This document shows, one piece after another, positions 1 to 8,606 of a stretch of 64,000 nt of DNA. The translations under genes were made by a program, and so were the position numbers. The notes under the pieces were generated by a model that was not told where the DNA came from, searched no databases, and saw only the letters and a list, made by a program, of their open reading frames with translations. Every line of letters begins with the position of its first letter. The first letter of the stretch is position 1. Where the stretch lies: the NCBI GenBank assembly GCA_938021675.1, contig CALIFY010000063.1:1-64000 (forward strand). Direction: 5' to 3'. The DNA comes from an uncultured Acidimicrobiales bacterium (GTDB lineage: Bacteria; Actinomycetota; Acidimicrobiia; Acidimicrobiales; SZUA-35).

Positions 1-109
1 AAACTTTTATTGGGTTTCTTTGGTCTCATGTTTGTTGGATTCGCCGTCGTCTTCAAACCTGACACCAGAATACCTACCCACCCTATTTGTCAAAAAGGAA
101 AGCACCAAT

Positions 110-667
110 ATGAAATTTGCATCATGCCTACCTGTACTAGGTCTCGTAATCGGATCCTTCGCAGTTGAGGTGAGACCAGCCAGCGCTGAGACTGAAATTC
201 TCACATGTCAGGGCAAAGAAGTAACCATTTCCAAACTGGGAAATAGTGGAGATAGCACCATTGAAGGTACTGACGGGCCGGATGTAATACTCGTAACATC
301 AGTGGGTATTTCTGAGATACAGGCCCTCGGCGGCGACGATACCATTTGCGTTCGCCATGATGGGATTAAGAAGGTGTACGGCGGATCCGGTAACGACACG
401 ATTGTCGTCACCGGAAATGGCAACAGCTATATAAGCGGCGGATTCGGTGACGACAGTGTTACCGTTACCGCTAATGGTATAAATAATGTGTACGGCAACA
501 CCGGCAACAATACCTTCAATATCCACGGAAATGGGATAAACCTAGTAGTTGGAGGCCCCCAAGACGATGACCTTACCCTCATCGGGAACGGCATTAACGA
601 TGTGTACCTCTACGGTGGCAATAATACGTATAACGTTGAAAATGCTCCTCATACCACTATCCACTAG
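110..667 (+). CDS. secreted 19-residue-repeat (RTX-like beta-roll) protein
   Basis: The protein has 185 residues. I chose the ATG at 110 because a purine-rich AAAGGAAAG lies just upstream and the protein then opens with a signal peptide: a hydrophobic core at residues 5-20 and an ASA cleavage site near residue 26. From residue 52 the mature part is a run of 19-residue units (52-70, 71-89, 90-108, 109-127, 128-146, 147-165, then a partial unit). Each unit has a GGxGDDT-like turn, a beta strand and a GNGINxV half. This resembles calcium-binding RTX beta-roll repeats, but the unit is about twice the 9-residue RTX repeat. No enzyme domain is visible. The DNA is clearly AT-richer than the neighbouring genes, which suggests transfer, and it lies on the island side of the tRNA scar at 821. 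The function is unknown; a surface or secreted structural role is inference. Confidence 0.7.
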   Translation: MKFASCLPVLGLVIGSFAVEVRPASAETEILTCQGKEVTISKLGNSGDSTIEGTDGPDVILVTSVGISEIQALGGDDTICVRHDGIKKVYGGSGNDTIVVTGNGNSYISGGFGDDSVTVTANGINNVYGNTGNNTFNIHGNGINLVVGGPQDDDLTLIGNGINDVYLYGGNNTYNVENAPHTTIH

Positions 668-820
668 TTACTAGTGTCAACGCCCGGACGGATTTGATGC
701 ATCGATTGATTGCCTAAATGATTGCCAACAGCGTTGCACTGTATTGATCTTCGTTGAATAGGATCGCTCTAACTAACTGGCGAGCTGACGGTATTGAACA
801 GCTCTAAACACGTTAGATAG

Positions 821-875
821 CCCTGCTAAGGAGGTGTTCCTCCGGGAACCGTGGGTTCAAATCCCACCCTCTCCG
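821..875 (+). tRNA. 3' fragment of tRNA-Ser(GCU), probable attachment-site scar
   Basis: The segment contains the anticodon loop CTGCTAA (823-829, anticodon GCT), the 3' half of the anticodon stem, a long class-II variable arm (GTTCC/GGAAC), a perfect T-arm (GTGGG TTCAAAT CCCAC, 851-867) and the 3' acceptor strand plus discriminator G (868-875). The matching 5' acceptor strand, D-arm and 5' anticodon stem are absent upstream: the bases before 823 do not pair with 830-834. Identity that begins at the anticodon loop and runs to the 3' end is typical of the attB segment used by tyrosine integrases. The fragment is not a functional tRNA. A normal-looking terminator follows it, so the integrated DNA probably lies to the left. 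Confidence 0.75.
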
Positions 876-883
876 CTCCAAGG

Positions 884-917
884 AAACCCGCCCCGGCAAC
901 AGCTGGAGCGGGTTTTC
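884..917 (+). terminator. hairpin terminator after the tRNA-Ser fragment
   Basis: An 11-bp stem with one mismatch (884-894 with 905-915), AAACCCGC at its base and a loop of about 10 nt, ends in TTTT. The A-rich 5' base means it can also serve the minus-strand gene that ends at 948. Confidence 0.7.
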
Positions 918-947
918 TAGTTCCAGACTTGCCGGGTAGCCACTCGG

Positions 948-1745
948 TCAGTCGGGCGTGTTGCGCCCCGCTGGGAGCCACGCTGGGAGCCGCAGCCATC
1001 GAGACTTCTCAGACTCAACCGGGGATCCAGCCTTTGGCGGCGTGACGGTATGACCCATCTTTGTCAGCTGTTCGATAGCAGCATCAGGGTATCTTCGCAC
1101 TGCCGCAGCAGCCTGACGACGATGCCAAACCTCTTGAGAGGCATCGACGTGCGAGCGCCAGCCCGGATGCCAGTTCGCAAAGAGGTTCTCGTCGTCGAGA
1201 AACTTCAGCACGTCCTCAACGGTCGGCCGGAAACGCCTTCCACCTACGGGAAAGTGGACCTCTGACATGTTAATCATTGGGTGCCCAACTCTCCCGTACA
1301 GCCAGGCCAGCTCCGCCGACTCAGCATGGAAGTGGATGTGAGCCGGTGAACCGCTCCGCTTGCCCCTTTCATACTCCACTCGAAAAACAGGGGTTCGCTT
1401 CGGCTTGCGGCCTGTTGGGTCGGTACATAGCCACAACCCCATCGTCGAACTGATCACTCGGAGATGCGTGCGTGCGTCGTCAAGATCGACGGTATAGAGC
1501 ACCTTGAGACTCAACCACTCATCGTCTTTCGTCTCGCCAGCAGCCCTAAGGGGATTCAACGAGAAGAACCGATCGTTGAATCTACCGAGGCTGGTATCAA
1601 GCTCTGGACCGATCTGGAATCGGTCGTCCTTCCTCGCTGACTGCGGCCGGAAGCTCGGCACATCGTATGGCAGCACCCTGCGGAAGAGGTCGGTCAGTTC
1701 GTCCGCAAACGTATTCGCCTGAGTTAGGAGATCGGCTTGGCTCAC
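948..1745 (-). CDS. uncharacterised protein, second gene of a two-gene operon
   Basis: The protein has 265 residues and starts with GTG at 1745, which overlaps the stop of the upstream small gene (GTGA), so the two are translationally coupled. I see no signal peptide, membrane segment or nucleotide-binding loop. The middle carries a His-rich stretch (AHIHFHAESAELAW) followed by MSEVHFPVGGRRFRPT and an EDVLKFL helix. The C-terminal third is Arg/Trp-rich. The HxHFH stretch might bind metal, but I do not recognise a named family. The gene lies in accessory DNA between a tRNA scar and a transposase relic. The coupling and location would also suit a toxin-antitoxin-like or defence-associated pair, which is speculation. 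Confidence 0.6.
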   Translation of the reverse strand: MSQADLLTQANTFADELTDLFRRVLPYDVPSFRPQSARKDDRFQIGPELDTSLGRFNDRFFSLNPLRAAGETKDDEWLSLKVLYTVDLDDARTHLRVISSTMGLWLCTDPTGRKPKRTPVFRVEYERGKRSGSPAHIHFHAESAELAWLYGRVGHPMINMSEVHFPVGGRRFRPTVEDVLKFLDDENLFANWHPGWRSHVDASQEVWHRRQAAAAVRRYPDAAIEQLTKMGHTVTPPKAGSPVESEKSRWLRLPAWLPAGRNTPD

Positions 1746-1939
1746 ACGGTCTGGACGGTCGGGCGGCCTTCTTCGTCGCCAACGGTCGCTGCGACGTCAG
1801 TACCCCAGATAAGCCAGAGGTCGCGCAGCTCCGGCTCGCTCAATATTCCCCGATCGCCAAGGTCCACAAACTCGGCACGAGTCAAGCCAGCGTCACGAAG
1901 AATCAGATCGATTGTCTCAAGAATTTCTTCAGCGCTCAT
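1742..1939 (-). CDS. small acidic protein coupled to the 948-1745 gene
   Basis: The protein has 65 residues when started at the ATG at 1939, which has GGAAGG about 10 bases upstream. An in-frame ATG at 1993 would add 18 residues but has a poor ribosome site. The product is acidic and helical (MSAEEILETIDLIL, then ELRDLWLIWG) with no membrane segment. Its stop overlaps the GTG of the next gene. I do not recognise the family. Its size and acidity, and its position first in an overlapping pair, resemble antitoxin or chaperone-like partners, but nothing in the sequence proves that. Confidence 0.5.
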   Translation of the reverse strand: MSAEEILETIDLILRDAGLTRAEFVDLGDRGILSEPELRDLWLIWGTDVAATVGDEEGRPTVQTV

Positions 1940-2181
1940 CTTGGACTTGCCTTCCACTGGGCGCACCAAGACATTACTAGCAGGGTATGACATATAGAGA
2001 ACTTCGGCACGGCAACGGCAATACTGATGGACTTCCGCCCAGCAGCCAGTAAGACCCTGGGCCTTAGACAGCAGGGCCGAGCGGGGAGGTGCCCATGAGT
2101 TTGTGTCGATAGACATCGGCGATCATCCGCTCTGACGTACCAGCCCAGTCCGGAACGTGTCAAGGGGGATGAGGCAACTTC

Positions 2182-2999
2182 TCACGTGGATCGGATGAGT
2201 GTTTCCTGGGTGGGTTCGTTTATCCACGCGATCGACGGAAGCTTCGGCGGTGTGGGTGGTCGATGCTGGAACCGGGCGGGGTTCGCGGTGTAGGCGGCGT
2301 CGAGGGTCGCGGTGCGCTGTTCACGGATCTCGGCGGCGGTGCCGTAGTGAACCAATGCTGGGGTGTGGAGCCCGATGCCGGAGTGACGGTGGGCGTGGTT
2401 GTAGTGGTCGAAGAACCGTTCGCAGAACGCTCTCGCGTCGGCGATGGACCCAAACCGGGCGGGGAACGCGGGCAGTACTTGGGGGTCTTGAACTGGGCCT
2501 CGGAGTAGGGGTTGTCGTTCGACACCGATGGCGTGGAATGGGAGCGTGCGATGCCGAGGTCGACAAGGAGCTGAGCGACGGGTTTGGAGGTCATCGACGA
2601 GCCCCGGTCAGCGTGGAGCGTGAGCTGATCACGGCCGATGCCTTGGCGGTCGAGCGCATCGGCAATGAACGCTTCGGCGAGTTCACCGGTTTCGGTCTCG
2701 GCGACGGTCCAGGCGACGACGTAGCGGCTGTAGATGTCGATGATCACGAACAGCTCGTAGTAAATGCCACGTTCGGGACCGGCCAGCTTGGTGATATCCC
2801 AGCTCCAGACCTGGTTGGGTGCTCGGGCGATGAGCTCGGGGCGCTTACGGGCCGGGCGGGTACGCTGGCGCCGTCGCTCTCGGTTCTCACCGGCGATGGC
2901 CAACAGCCGGTACATGGTGCGGATCGAGCATAGATAGATCCCGTCATCGAGCAGGCGGGCCCACGCGAACCCTCTCTGTTTCGATGCGTCCGACGGCAT
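2182..2999 (-). pseudogene. IS3-family transposase (OrfB/rve domain), truncated and frameshifted
   Basis: Minus-strand translation from about 2999 gives an IS3-type OrfB: LCSIRTMYRLLA, then APNQVWSWDITKL (first catalytic Asp), HADRGSSM (second Asp) and SNDNPYSEAQFKT (Glu). The frame is lost near 2475-2482, just after the KY of the usual KYRPDFP motif. If one base is removed there, the family C-terminus continues intact (ARAFCERFFDHYNHAHRHS, then GIGLHTPALVHYG) to a TGA at 2182. The N-terminal part of OrfB and all of OrfA are missing. Upstream minus-strand DNA (about 3000-3123) can be read as an unrelated short Cys-containing peptide with no start. No terminal inverted repeats were found. It is an inactive relic. 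Confidence 0.8.
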
Positions 3000-3170
3000 G
3001 CCGCCCGAGATCGGGATCGACGTACTGGCCGATGAGGCGACGCGCCTCCTCGATCAGACCGAGGGCGGCGACGCAGACGTGGCACGGTTCGTCGACACCG
3101 TCGAAGCATCGTGGCCCCGGAACTAGAACTACCGGTCGTCTGTGAACGGTTCGGATGTCAGTCGGTGGTG

Positions 3171-4067
3171 CTAGGGGGTGTTGGTGGCGACTGCTTGGAT
3201 TTCGGCGACGGTGACCGGGCGCACCGAGTTTGTCGTGATGTCGGGGAGTGGGCCACCACAGACCGAGTTGGAACAGGTGTATGAGACCGTCCAGCTCGCA
3301 GCAAGCCCGATTTCGTGGTCGGCTACCGCCGATGATTGTTTGAACACGGTGACGCAGTCGGACGGCTGGGCATCGTCGCCACCGATCCCGAACTGGTACG
3401 GGACCATCTCACCGCCGGTACACGTCTCCTCGCCGTCTCCTCCCGACCAGGTGGCCAACGCCGGGACGGCCGTGGTCCTGACGGTAAATCCGGGGATCGA
3501 TGCCTCGGCCGAGACCGGCGTGTTCCACACGGTTTCGTCCACCCAAAGAAACGTCGGAAGCTGGGTGACGAGAGGAATATCGTCGTCACCGTCCGGTGAA
3601 GTTACCGGATCGAACGCAACAACCGGAGTTCGGACGTACGCGTCCTGGATCATGTCGCCGATAATCGGAGCCGGCGGCCGACCACCATCCGGATAGAAGG
3701 TATAGGCGGTAACCGCGGGCGGGCAGAACACGACCCAATAATCAACATCCCACGACCGATTGTTGGCACCCGCCGTCGGATGCAACGACACCTCGACACC
3801 GGCCGGAACCAACGTGAACGTACACCTATCGAAAAACGACGAACCAGTCGACGTACCGATCGTGCTCGGACCCCCACCCCCGGAGGGAAATTCCCGACGA
3901 GCAGACGCGTCAACGGCATCCGGAAAGCTAGCGGCTTGGCCACAACCGATGACGCAGCCACCAGGTTCGCCGTCGTCGGATTGCGCGGCCACCGGGCTCA
4001 CCGGCAACAACAGCGCCGAAACGGCGACGATCGATGCGGCGGCCAGATGCAGAGATGCCAGTCTCAT
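3171..4067 (-). CDS. secreted hypothetical protein, partner of the upstream lipoprotein
   Basis: The protein has 298 residues. The ATG at 4067 overlaps the stop of the preceding lipoprotein gene as ATGA, which marks it as the coupled start; another in-frame ATG lies at 4085. A clear signal peptide (hydrophobic residues 8-25, AxA site before QSDDGEPG) is followed by a beta-rich exported domain with several Cys residues (GGCVIGCG, DRCTF, VVFCPP, YTCSNSVCGG) that may form disulfides. No catalytic motif is recognised. It probably acts outside the membrane together with the lipoprotein encoded just before it. The function is unknown. Confidence 0.65.
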   Translation of the reverse strand: MRLASLHLAAASIVAVSALLLPVSPVAAQSDDGEPGGCVIGCGQAASFPDAVDASARREFPSGGGGPSTIGTSTGSSFFDRCTFTLVPAGVEVSLHPTAGANNRSWDVDYWVVFCPPAVTAYTFYPDGGRPPAPIIGDMIQDAYVRTPVVAFDPVTSPDGDDDIPLVTQLPTFLWVDETVWNTPVSAEASIPGFTVRTTAVPALATWSGGDGEETCTGGEMVPYQFGIGGDDAQPSDCVTVFKQSSAVADHEIGLAASWTVSYTCSNSVCGGPLPDITTNSVRPVTVAEIQAVATNTP

Positions 4068-4684
4068 TGTTCGCTGAGCTCGCATTCGACGGGATTGTCA
4101 GAGGCCTGTGTCGCGAACCACTCGCTGATCTTCCAGCCATCGTCGGTCAACTCAACCTGGAACTGTCCGGTGGTCAGATAGTTCGGATCGTCCTCGTCCA
4201 GTACTTCTTGGGTCTCAACGACCACAAGCTCGCCATCTGATCCGGTGCAGGCGTCGAGGGTTGCTCGGCCGGCTTCGAGATCCATCTCGATCCGAGTGAT
4301 CTCGATTCGGTCACCGCCACGACTCCGCATCAGTTGCCCATTCGATGTCAGCTCTTCGACCAGGTCGGTGATGCGCAACCGGATCAGACCGGTCAGGTAG
4401 TCAACCCGACTTCCCTCGTCTCCTTTCGAAGAATCAAACGGCGTGAGAAACCACTCGGTGACAAGTTGTTCGACCTCGACTTCGGCTTGTTCCACCTCGG
4501 ACAGGGTGGTCGTGGTCGCCACCGTGGTCGTCGTAGTCGGTTCGGCCTTTGAAGTGGTGGAGGTCGAGGAGGTTGTCGATGTGCTCGGCGCCGCCGCGGT
4601 GTCGGTAGGGGGATCGCTGGTACACGCCCCCAGCAGTAACGCGCCACATCCAACTGCCACCAACATGCGAGTGCCCGCCGTCAT
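4064..4684 (-). CDS. small lipoprotein with Ser/Thr-rich linker
   Basis: The protein has 206 residues. The ATG at 4684 was chosen because AGGAA lies immediately upstream and a lipobox (LLLGAC) follows at the right distance. The processed Cys is followed by a Ser/Thr/Pro linker of about 50 residues, typical of cell-wall spacers, then a globular domain of about 130 residues (EQLVTEWFLTPFDSSKG, then GWKISEWFATQ) that looks like a small NTF2/DUF-type fold with alternating strands. It is the first gene of a two-gene coupled unit with the secreted protein that follows. No enzyme motif is visible. Confidence 0.65.
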   Translation of the reverse strand: MTAGTRMLVAVGCGALLLGACTSDPPTDTAAAPSTSTTSSTSTTSKAEPTTTTTVATTTTLSEVEQAEVEVEQLVTEWFLTPFDSSKGDEGSRVDYLTGLIRLRITDLVEELTSNGQLMRSRGGDRIEITRIEMDLEAGRATLDACTGSDGELVVVETQEVLDEDDPNYLTTGQFQVELTDDGWKISEWFATQASDNPVECELSEQ

Positions 4685-4735
4685 TTCCTGAATGATAGGC
4701 CAACAAAATCTCGACGGAACGGCGAGCAACGAGCG

Positions 4736-5770
4736 TCACGTCAGGGGTTTGACGGCGTGAATTTCGCCGTCTTCAATCCTCCCTGATGGTTCATACCCCC
4801 GCGCCTGATATATCGGTGCCGGAGAACCGGGCCCGGTGGCCCACGACACCTCGATTTCGGTCGCTCCCTGATCTCTGCACCACTGCTCGAACCGGTCGAG
4901 AGCGGCCGAACCGATCCCCCGCCCTTGGTGCATCCGATCTATGAGGAAGCGCCACAGGTAGGGCGTGGCATGAGCTTCGGTCACCTCCGAAGCCATGATG
5001 AAACCCACGACCTCCCCGTCGGCTTCGATGGCCCGATACCAGGGCACCAACGTCGCTCCATTCCGCGAGGGAGGGGCCAACGCTTCTCGTAGATTGCCCA
5101 GCATCGGGGAGACGAACCGTTCCTGTGATTTGTGGGTAACCAGATCGCCGACCGCATGGCGGTTATCGGCCGTCACCGGCACCAGCTCCACCCGATCCGG
5201 CCGGTGTCGAGGACGGGCGCACCACGCCTCCCAGTCGGAACGGATCATCCCGTACTGGACGTCGTCCGAGCAGACGTCGCCTACCCAGAACGACTGACGG
5301 CTCCGACCTTCGAACATCAGCCCGCACGCTTCCAACACGCGGGCCGACGGCGGATTGTCGGGGTGGAGCGATGACTCCACTCGACGGACCCCGAAGTCGG
5401 TGAACAAGTAGCGGACAATGGCCTGAGCGGACTCCGTGGCGTACCCGCGCCCCCAATAGTCGGGATGGAGGGTGTATCCGATCAATGCACTTCGGCCACC
5501 CCAACTGATGCCGATGTACACGTCGCCCAGAATTCGGTCCGGGGCGGCGGCATCGACGACGGTGAGAGACCAGCCCATACCGTCGACCGGGCCGTCCATG
5601 GCTATCACTTCGGCCATCCGTTTTTCAGCCCGTTCCCGGGTATACGGCAGTTCCCAATCCTGATAACGAGCAACTTCGGGTAGGTTCCGACGCTGGTATG
5701 CGGCGTCGGCGTCACCGAGACGGGAGGGCCGCAAGATCAACCGCTCGGTACGAATTGGTTCAAAGGCCAC
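4736..5770 (-). CDS. tandem two-domain GNAT N-acetyltransferase
   Basis: The protein has 344 residues with a GTG start. The N-terminal half (about 1-170) is a RimJ/RimL-type GNAT: it opens RTERLILRPSRLGDADA and carries the acetyl-CoA loop GRGYATESAQ and NPPSARVLEACGL. The C-terminal half (about 190-340) is a second GNAT with the pyrophosphate loop QGRGIGSAALDRFEQWC and the YQARGYEPSG tail. Both acetyl-CoA loops look intact. Fused GNAT pairs often have one catalytic and one degenerate copy, but here that cannot be decided. The substrate is unknown. The gene is convergent with nothing and stands alone between a lipoprotein gene and a protease gene. Confidence 0.8.
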   Translation of the reverse strand: MAFEPIRTERLILRPSRLGDADAAYQRRNLPEVARYQDWELPYTRERAEKRMAEVIAMDGPVDGMGWSLTVVDAAAPDRILGDVYIGISWGGRSALIGYTLHPDYWGRGYATESAQAIVRYLFTDFGVRRVESSLHPDNPPSARVLEACGLMFEGRSRQSFWVGDVCSDDVQYGMIRSDWEAWCARPRHRPDRVELVPVTADNRHAVGDLVTHKSQERFVSPMLGNLREALAPPSRNGATLVPWYRAIEADGEVVGFIMASEVTEAHATPYLWRFLIDRMHQGRGIGSAALDRFEQWCRDQGATEIEVSWATGPGSPAPIYQARGYEPSGRIEDGEIHAVKPLT

Positions 5771-5862
5771 GAATCAAGAATAGTCGTCGACGGCCACACC
5801 CGACGGGTGAGTGCCCGCCACCGGGTAGACGGGTCCCCGGCACATCGTCGATAGCGCGCCGT

Positions 5863-5896
5863 GTGCTGGAAACCCGCCGACTCGGGTTTCCAACAC
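5863..5896. terminator. inverted-repeat hairpin, probable terminator of the protease gene
   Basis: Arms of 14 bp (5863-5876 and 5883-5896), built on GGAAACCCG/CGGGTTTCC with one mismatch and a 6-nt loop, sit 12 bp beyond the stop of the minus-strand protease gene. There is no clear T run. Confidence 0.6.
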
Positions 5897-5908
5897 GACG
5901 GCGGTTGC

Positions 5909-7750
5909 TCAGCGTGTTCGCACGCTCCAGTACACCGTCTGCACCGAGGACACGTCATAGCCACTGATGCGGATGGTCCACTGACCGGACGCCGCCGATC
6001 CGACGACCCCGGCCCGCTCGAAGACGCTCGGCGACGAAACACTCAGATCGGCTACCGCGCCATTGGGAGCGATCAGTTGGAGGTCGACGTCGTTGTGGAC
6101 GGCCGTCGACTCCGGCCACCACAGTGCGGCCTCGATCGTGTCCCGGTTCGGGCTGACGGAGACCGGAATGTCGATGGTCTGTCCGTCCGATACGTTCACC
6201 TTGCCATAGTGGACCGTCCCCCCGGTACCCATGATCAAATCCCCGGCACCGGTGTTGTTGTCGAACGGGTATGCCTCCTGCCCGTACAAGATCATCCGGG
6301 CGTAGACATGACCGGGATCGAACGAGCCGAGCGGCTGAAGCCAATTCCGCACCAACGCTGCGGCACCGGCCGCGTACGGGGTGGCCCCCGACGTGCCGTT
6401 GAAGTCAAACGTTGCGGCGACGCCGGACGTCGACGCCGATTCAGTGTCGGTCGGCGCTACCAGATCCGGCTTGACTCGGCTGTCGTTGGTCGGGCCTCGG
6501 CCCGAGTACCCCTCGAGTACCGAGGTCTTGACGTGGTCTGCTCCGATCCCCAGCGCCTTGTGAGCGTTTCCGGGTGATCGCACGGTCCCTGCGCCGGGAC
6601 CGGCGTTTCCGTTGGCGGCTACCACCACAACGCCAGCATCGAAGGCGGCATCGGCTGCGGTGGCGATGGCTCCGGTTTCGGCGGCATCGTGTTGGATCTC
6701 GCCGACGATGACCCGATCCAGCCACATCACGCCGGTCTGGAAACCATCCACCGCCGCGCTGACATCGAGGCTGCAGTTGTCGCCGTAGACATCGAAGCTG
6801 TCGACCCGAACACCGCTCACGCCTCGATGGTCGAAGCCCAGATTGGAGTTGCCGGTAAGGATGGCGGCCGTCGCCGTCCCGTGGCCGTGGCCGTTCCACG
6901 AGTCGCAGTTGTCCCCTGGGTCGCCGTCACCGGTGAGGTCCATTTCCAGTGCGATCCGGTCGGGGCCCGAAAGCAGGGTGTGATCGGAGCGGACACCGGA
7001 ATCGAGCAATCCGATCCACCCCTGGGTCTGGCCGAGGTTGAAGTACGGATCGCTGGAGATACGGGCGCGACCGTCGCGGATGTCGTTATCCGGGTCGCCG
7101 TCGACCGGAGGCCGGATAGGAAACGGGTCGGCCAGTTGGACGTACTGCAGGTCGTCCCACTGCTCGGCAATTTTCTCCACCGCTCCGAGCGGAATGGTCG
7201 CTGTTGCCCCATCGATGAGCCAGAACGTGGTGCCAAGTTTGCCGTCGAGTTCAGCAAGCCGTTTGCCAAGCTCGTCGTACCCCTCGGCCCTCTGCGCCGT
7301 CAGCTCATCGACCATCTTGCGAGCTTGGGCCAGTGCTTGGCGGTTGGCGGACGTCTCGCGGGATTCGGTGTCGTCCGGTTGGGGGAACGGCGGGATGGTC
7401 AACTCGTCACGACGGGTGATGACCACCTCGACCGGCTTGGAGGGATCCTCGGACCCCAAGAGCTTCAACAATGCGGGGCCGATGAGGCCCGGGTCGGTCG
7501 GTTTCGGGGTTTGCTCGTCAGCCTTGTTTTTTCGGGCGACGTCTCGGTCCTCGTCGGACAACTCTCCAAAGGCGTCGCGGTCAAGCTCTTCGGCTTTGTA
7601 GTCGACGACCCGGGCGTCTTTGAGTTCTGTCGTGTAGACGATCTCGGTTGGATCGGTGCCGACGGTGGCAACTGCAGCGGTTACGGTCAGCCCGGCGACC
7701 ACGGTGCTGGCTAATCGGCCACCGAGGCTGGTTGCGATTGGTATGGGCAT
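5909..7750 (-). CDS. subtilisin-like serine protease (S8), secreted
   Basis: The protein has 613 residues. The ATG at 7750 has AGGAG spaced 5 bases upstream and is preferred to an ATG 36 bases earlier. A hydrophobic N-terminus (residues about 8-30) acts as a signal or anchor, and a charged propeptide-like region of about 200 residues follows. The peptidase S8 domain carries the full triad: Asp250 in GLLDSGV, His290 in GHGHGTATA and Ser454 in NGTSGATPYAAG, with the oxyanion Asn in AANGNAGPG. After the catalytic domain comes a C-terminal beta-sandwich of about 110 residues (DIPVSVSPNRDTIEAALWW to the end) like proprotein-convertase P or PPC domains. It is an extracellular endopeptidase with unknown substrate. 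Confidence 0.9.
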   Translation of the reverse strand: MPIPIATSLGGRLASTVVAGLTVTAAVATVGTDPTEIVYTTELKDARVVDYKAEELDRDAFGELSDEDRDVARKNKADEQTPKPTDPGLIGPALLKLLGSEDPSKPVEVVITRRDELTIPPFPQPDDTESRETSANRQALAQARKMVDELTAQRAEGYDELGKRLAELDGKLGTTFWLIDGATATIPLGAVEKIAEQWDDLQYVQLADPFPIRPPVDGDPDNDIRDGRARISSDPYFNLGQTQGWIGLLDSGVRSDHTLLSGPDRIALEMDLTGDGDPGDNCDSWNGHGHGTATAAILTGNSNLGFDHRGVSGVRVDSFDVYGDNCSLDVSAAVDGFQTGVMWLDRVIVGEIQHDAAETGAIATAADAAFDAGVVVVAANGNAGPGAGTVRSPGNAHKALGIGADHVKTSVLEGYSGRGPTNDSRVKPDLVAPTDTESASTSGVAATFDFNGTSGATPYAAGAAALVRNWLQPLGSFDPGHVYARMILYGQEAYPFDNNTGAGDLIMGTGGTVHYGKVNVSDGQTIDIPVSVSPNRDTIEAALWWPESTAVHNDVDLQLIAPNGAVADLSVSSPSVFERAGVVGSAASGQWTIRISGYDVSSVQTVYWSVRTR

Positions 7751-7883
7751 GTCTACTCCTGTCGATGCATGGATTGGTATTGCCAATCCCGTGGCCCATT
7801 CGGGCCAGCAAACAACAGAGGTCGACTACGATCGAGGAAATACGGTCGGGTGCGAAAAGTCACCTAGACCATTGAGAGCCGTT

Positions 7884-7922
7884 GGTGGCTACTCGCCATG
7901 AAGATCGCGGCGAGTAGCCACC
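7884..7922. terminator. perfect 14-bp stem-loop between divergently placed ends
   Basis: Perfect 14-bp arms (7884-7897 GGTGGCTACTCGCC with 7909-7922) enclose an 11-nt loop, about 45 bp beyond the stop of the minus-strand small secreted gene. The stem is very stable but there is no T tract, so termination may be Rho-assisted, or the hairpin may protect the mRNA 3' end. Confidence 0.6.
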
Positions 7923-7967
7923 GGTCAATTCACAGTTATGAATGTACGACCTATATACATCTACGGC

Positions 7968-8321
7968 CTATATATACGAACAGATAGGTTCACCGTTCAA
8001 CGCTTGGCCCGTGTAGCTCTTATTGGAGTCATACCGACTGAATGTCGCGCACGTCATTACTCCACCACCATTATCAGCATGCCACGCATTGTTCATGACG
8101 TAAAAGTTTCCTGTCCGTTGGCCTTGCGAACACCGAAACGCGAACACCAACCCACCACCGTTGGCACGAATAGTGGCGCCAACCTCGTGGAGACAACCGT
8201 ATAGATCTTGGGCCTCATCGGATGACAAATCAGCAGCCGAGACTGCCGGAACACCGAGTTGAAAGGTCAAAACAGAAACGCCAAGGACCAATGGTGCCAA
8301 CAGCAAACCGAGTTTTCTCAT
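7968..8321 (-). CDS. small secreted protein, hypothetical
   Basis: The protein has 117 residues. It starts at ATG 8321 with GGAAG about 10 bases upstream. A typical signal peptide (MRKLGLLLAPLVLGVS, AxA cleavage after AVSA) leads to a mature domain of about 90 residues with three Cys residues (LYGCLHEVG, FRCSQG, MTCATF) and a fourth near the C-terminus (PICSYI), probably two disulfides. Its DNA is somewhat AT-richer than its surroundings, and a strong hairpin follows it. No family is recognised. Confidence 0.55.
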   Translation of the reverse strand: MRKLGLLLAPLVLGVSVLTFQLGVPAVSAADLSSDEAQDLYGCLHEVGATIRANGGGLVFAFRCSQGQRTGNFYVMNNAWHADNGGGVMTCATFSRYDSNKSYTGQALNGEPICSYI

Positions 8322-8480
8322 ATATTCTCAACTTCCAATGCTATTTCTCGTAGAGCAGTCGTACTTCGACTGTCCAAAGGTGACCGCCTCGCCACCCATT
8401 GCAGTGACGTAAGCCGAGTTCGTTTATCACGGCGACGCCACCGCGGTCCGAGCGCCAAACAGTCGCGCAGAAGCCTCGGC

Positions 8481-8508
8481 TTGACTTTTGACCACATTTT
8501 CGTAAAGT
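8481..8508 (+). promoter_or_regulatory. candidate sigma-70-type promoter for the 8607 gene
   Basis: TTGACT (8481-8486) and TAAAGT (8503-8508), with a 16-bp spacer, lie about 100 bp upstream of the next plus-strand gene. A short direct repeat of GTACTA (8507-8520 area) follows. The match is plausible but not unique. Confidence 0.35.
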
Positions 8509-8606
8509 ACTAGTTATGTACTAACTCTGGAGGTTCACCACTAAGAACCTCGTGATGTACGGCGGCACGCGGGCCACACTCCAGCAACGACCCGGGAGGG
8601 AACGAG

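Noticed and set aside
780-822. 5' half of a functional tRNA-Ser
   Set aside because: No matching GGAGAGG acceptor strand or D-arm could be found, and the anticodon stem does not pair.
2199-2933. 244-codon plus-strand ORF
   Set aside because: It lies antisense to the IS3 transposase relic, whose DDE motifs identify the true strand.
6689-7714. 341-codon plus-strand ORF opposite the protease gene
   Set aside because: It is antisense to a protease with an intact catalytic triad; its composition is that of a GC-rich shadow frame and it has no motif.
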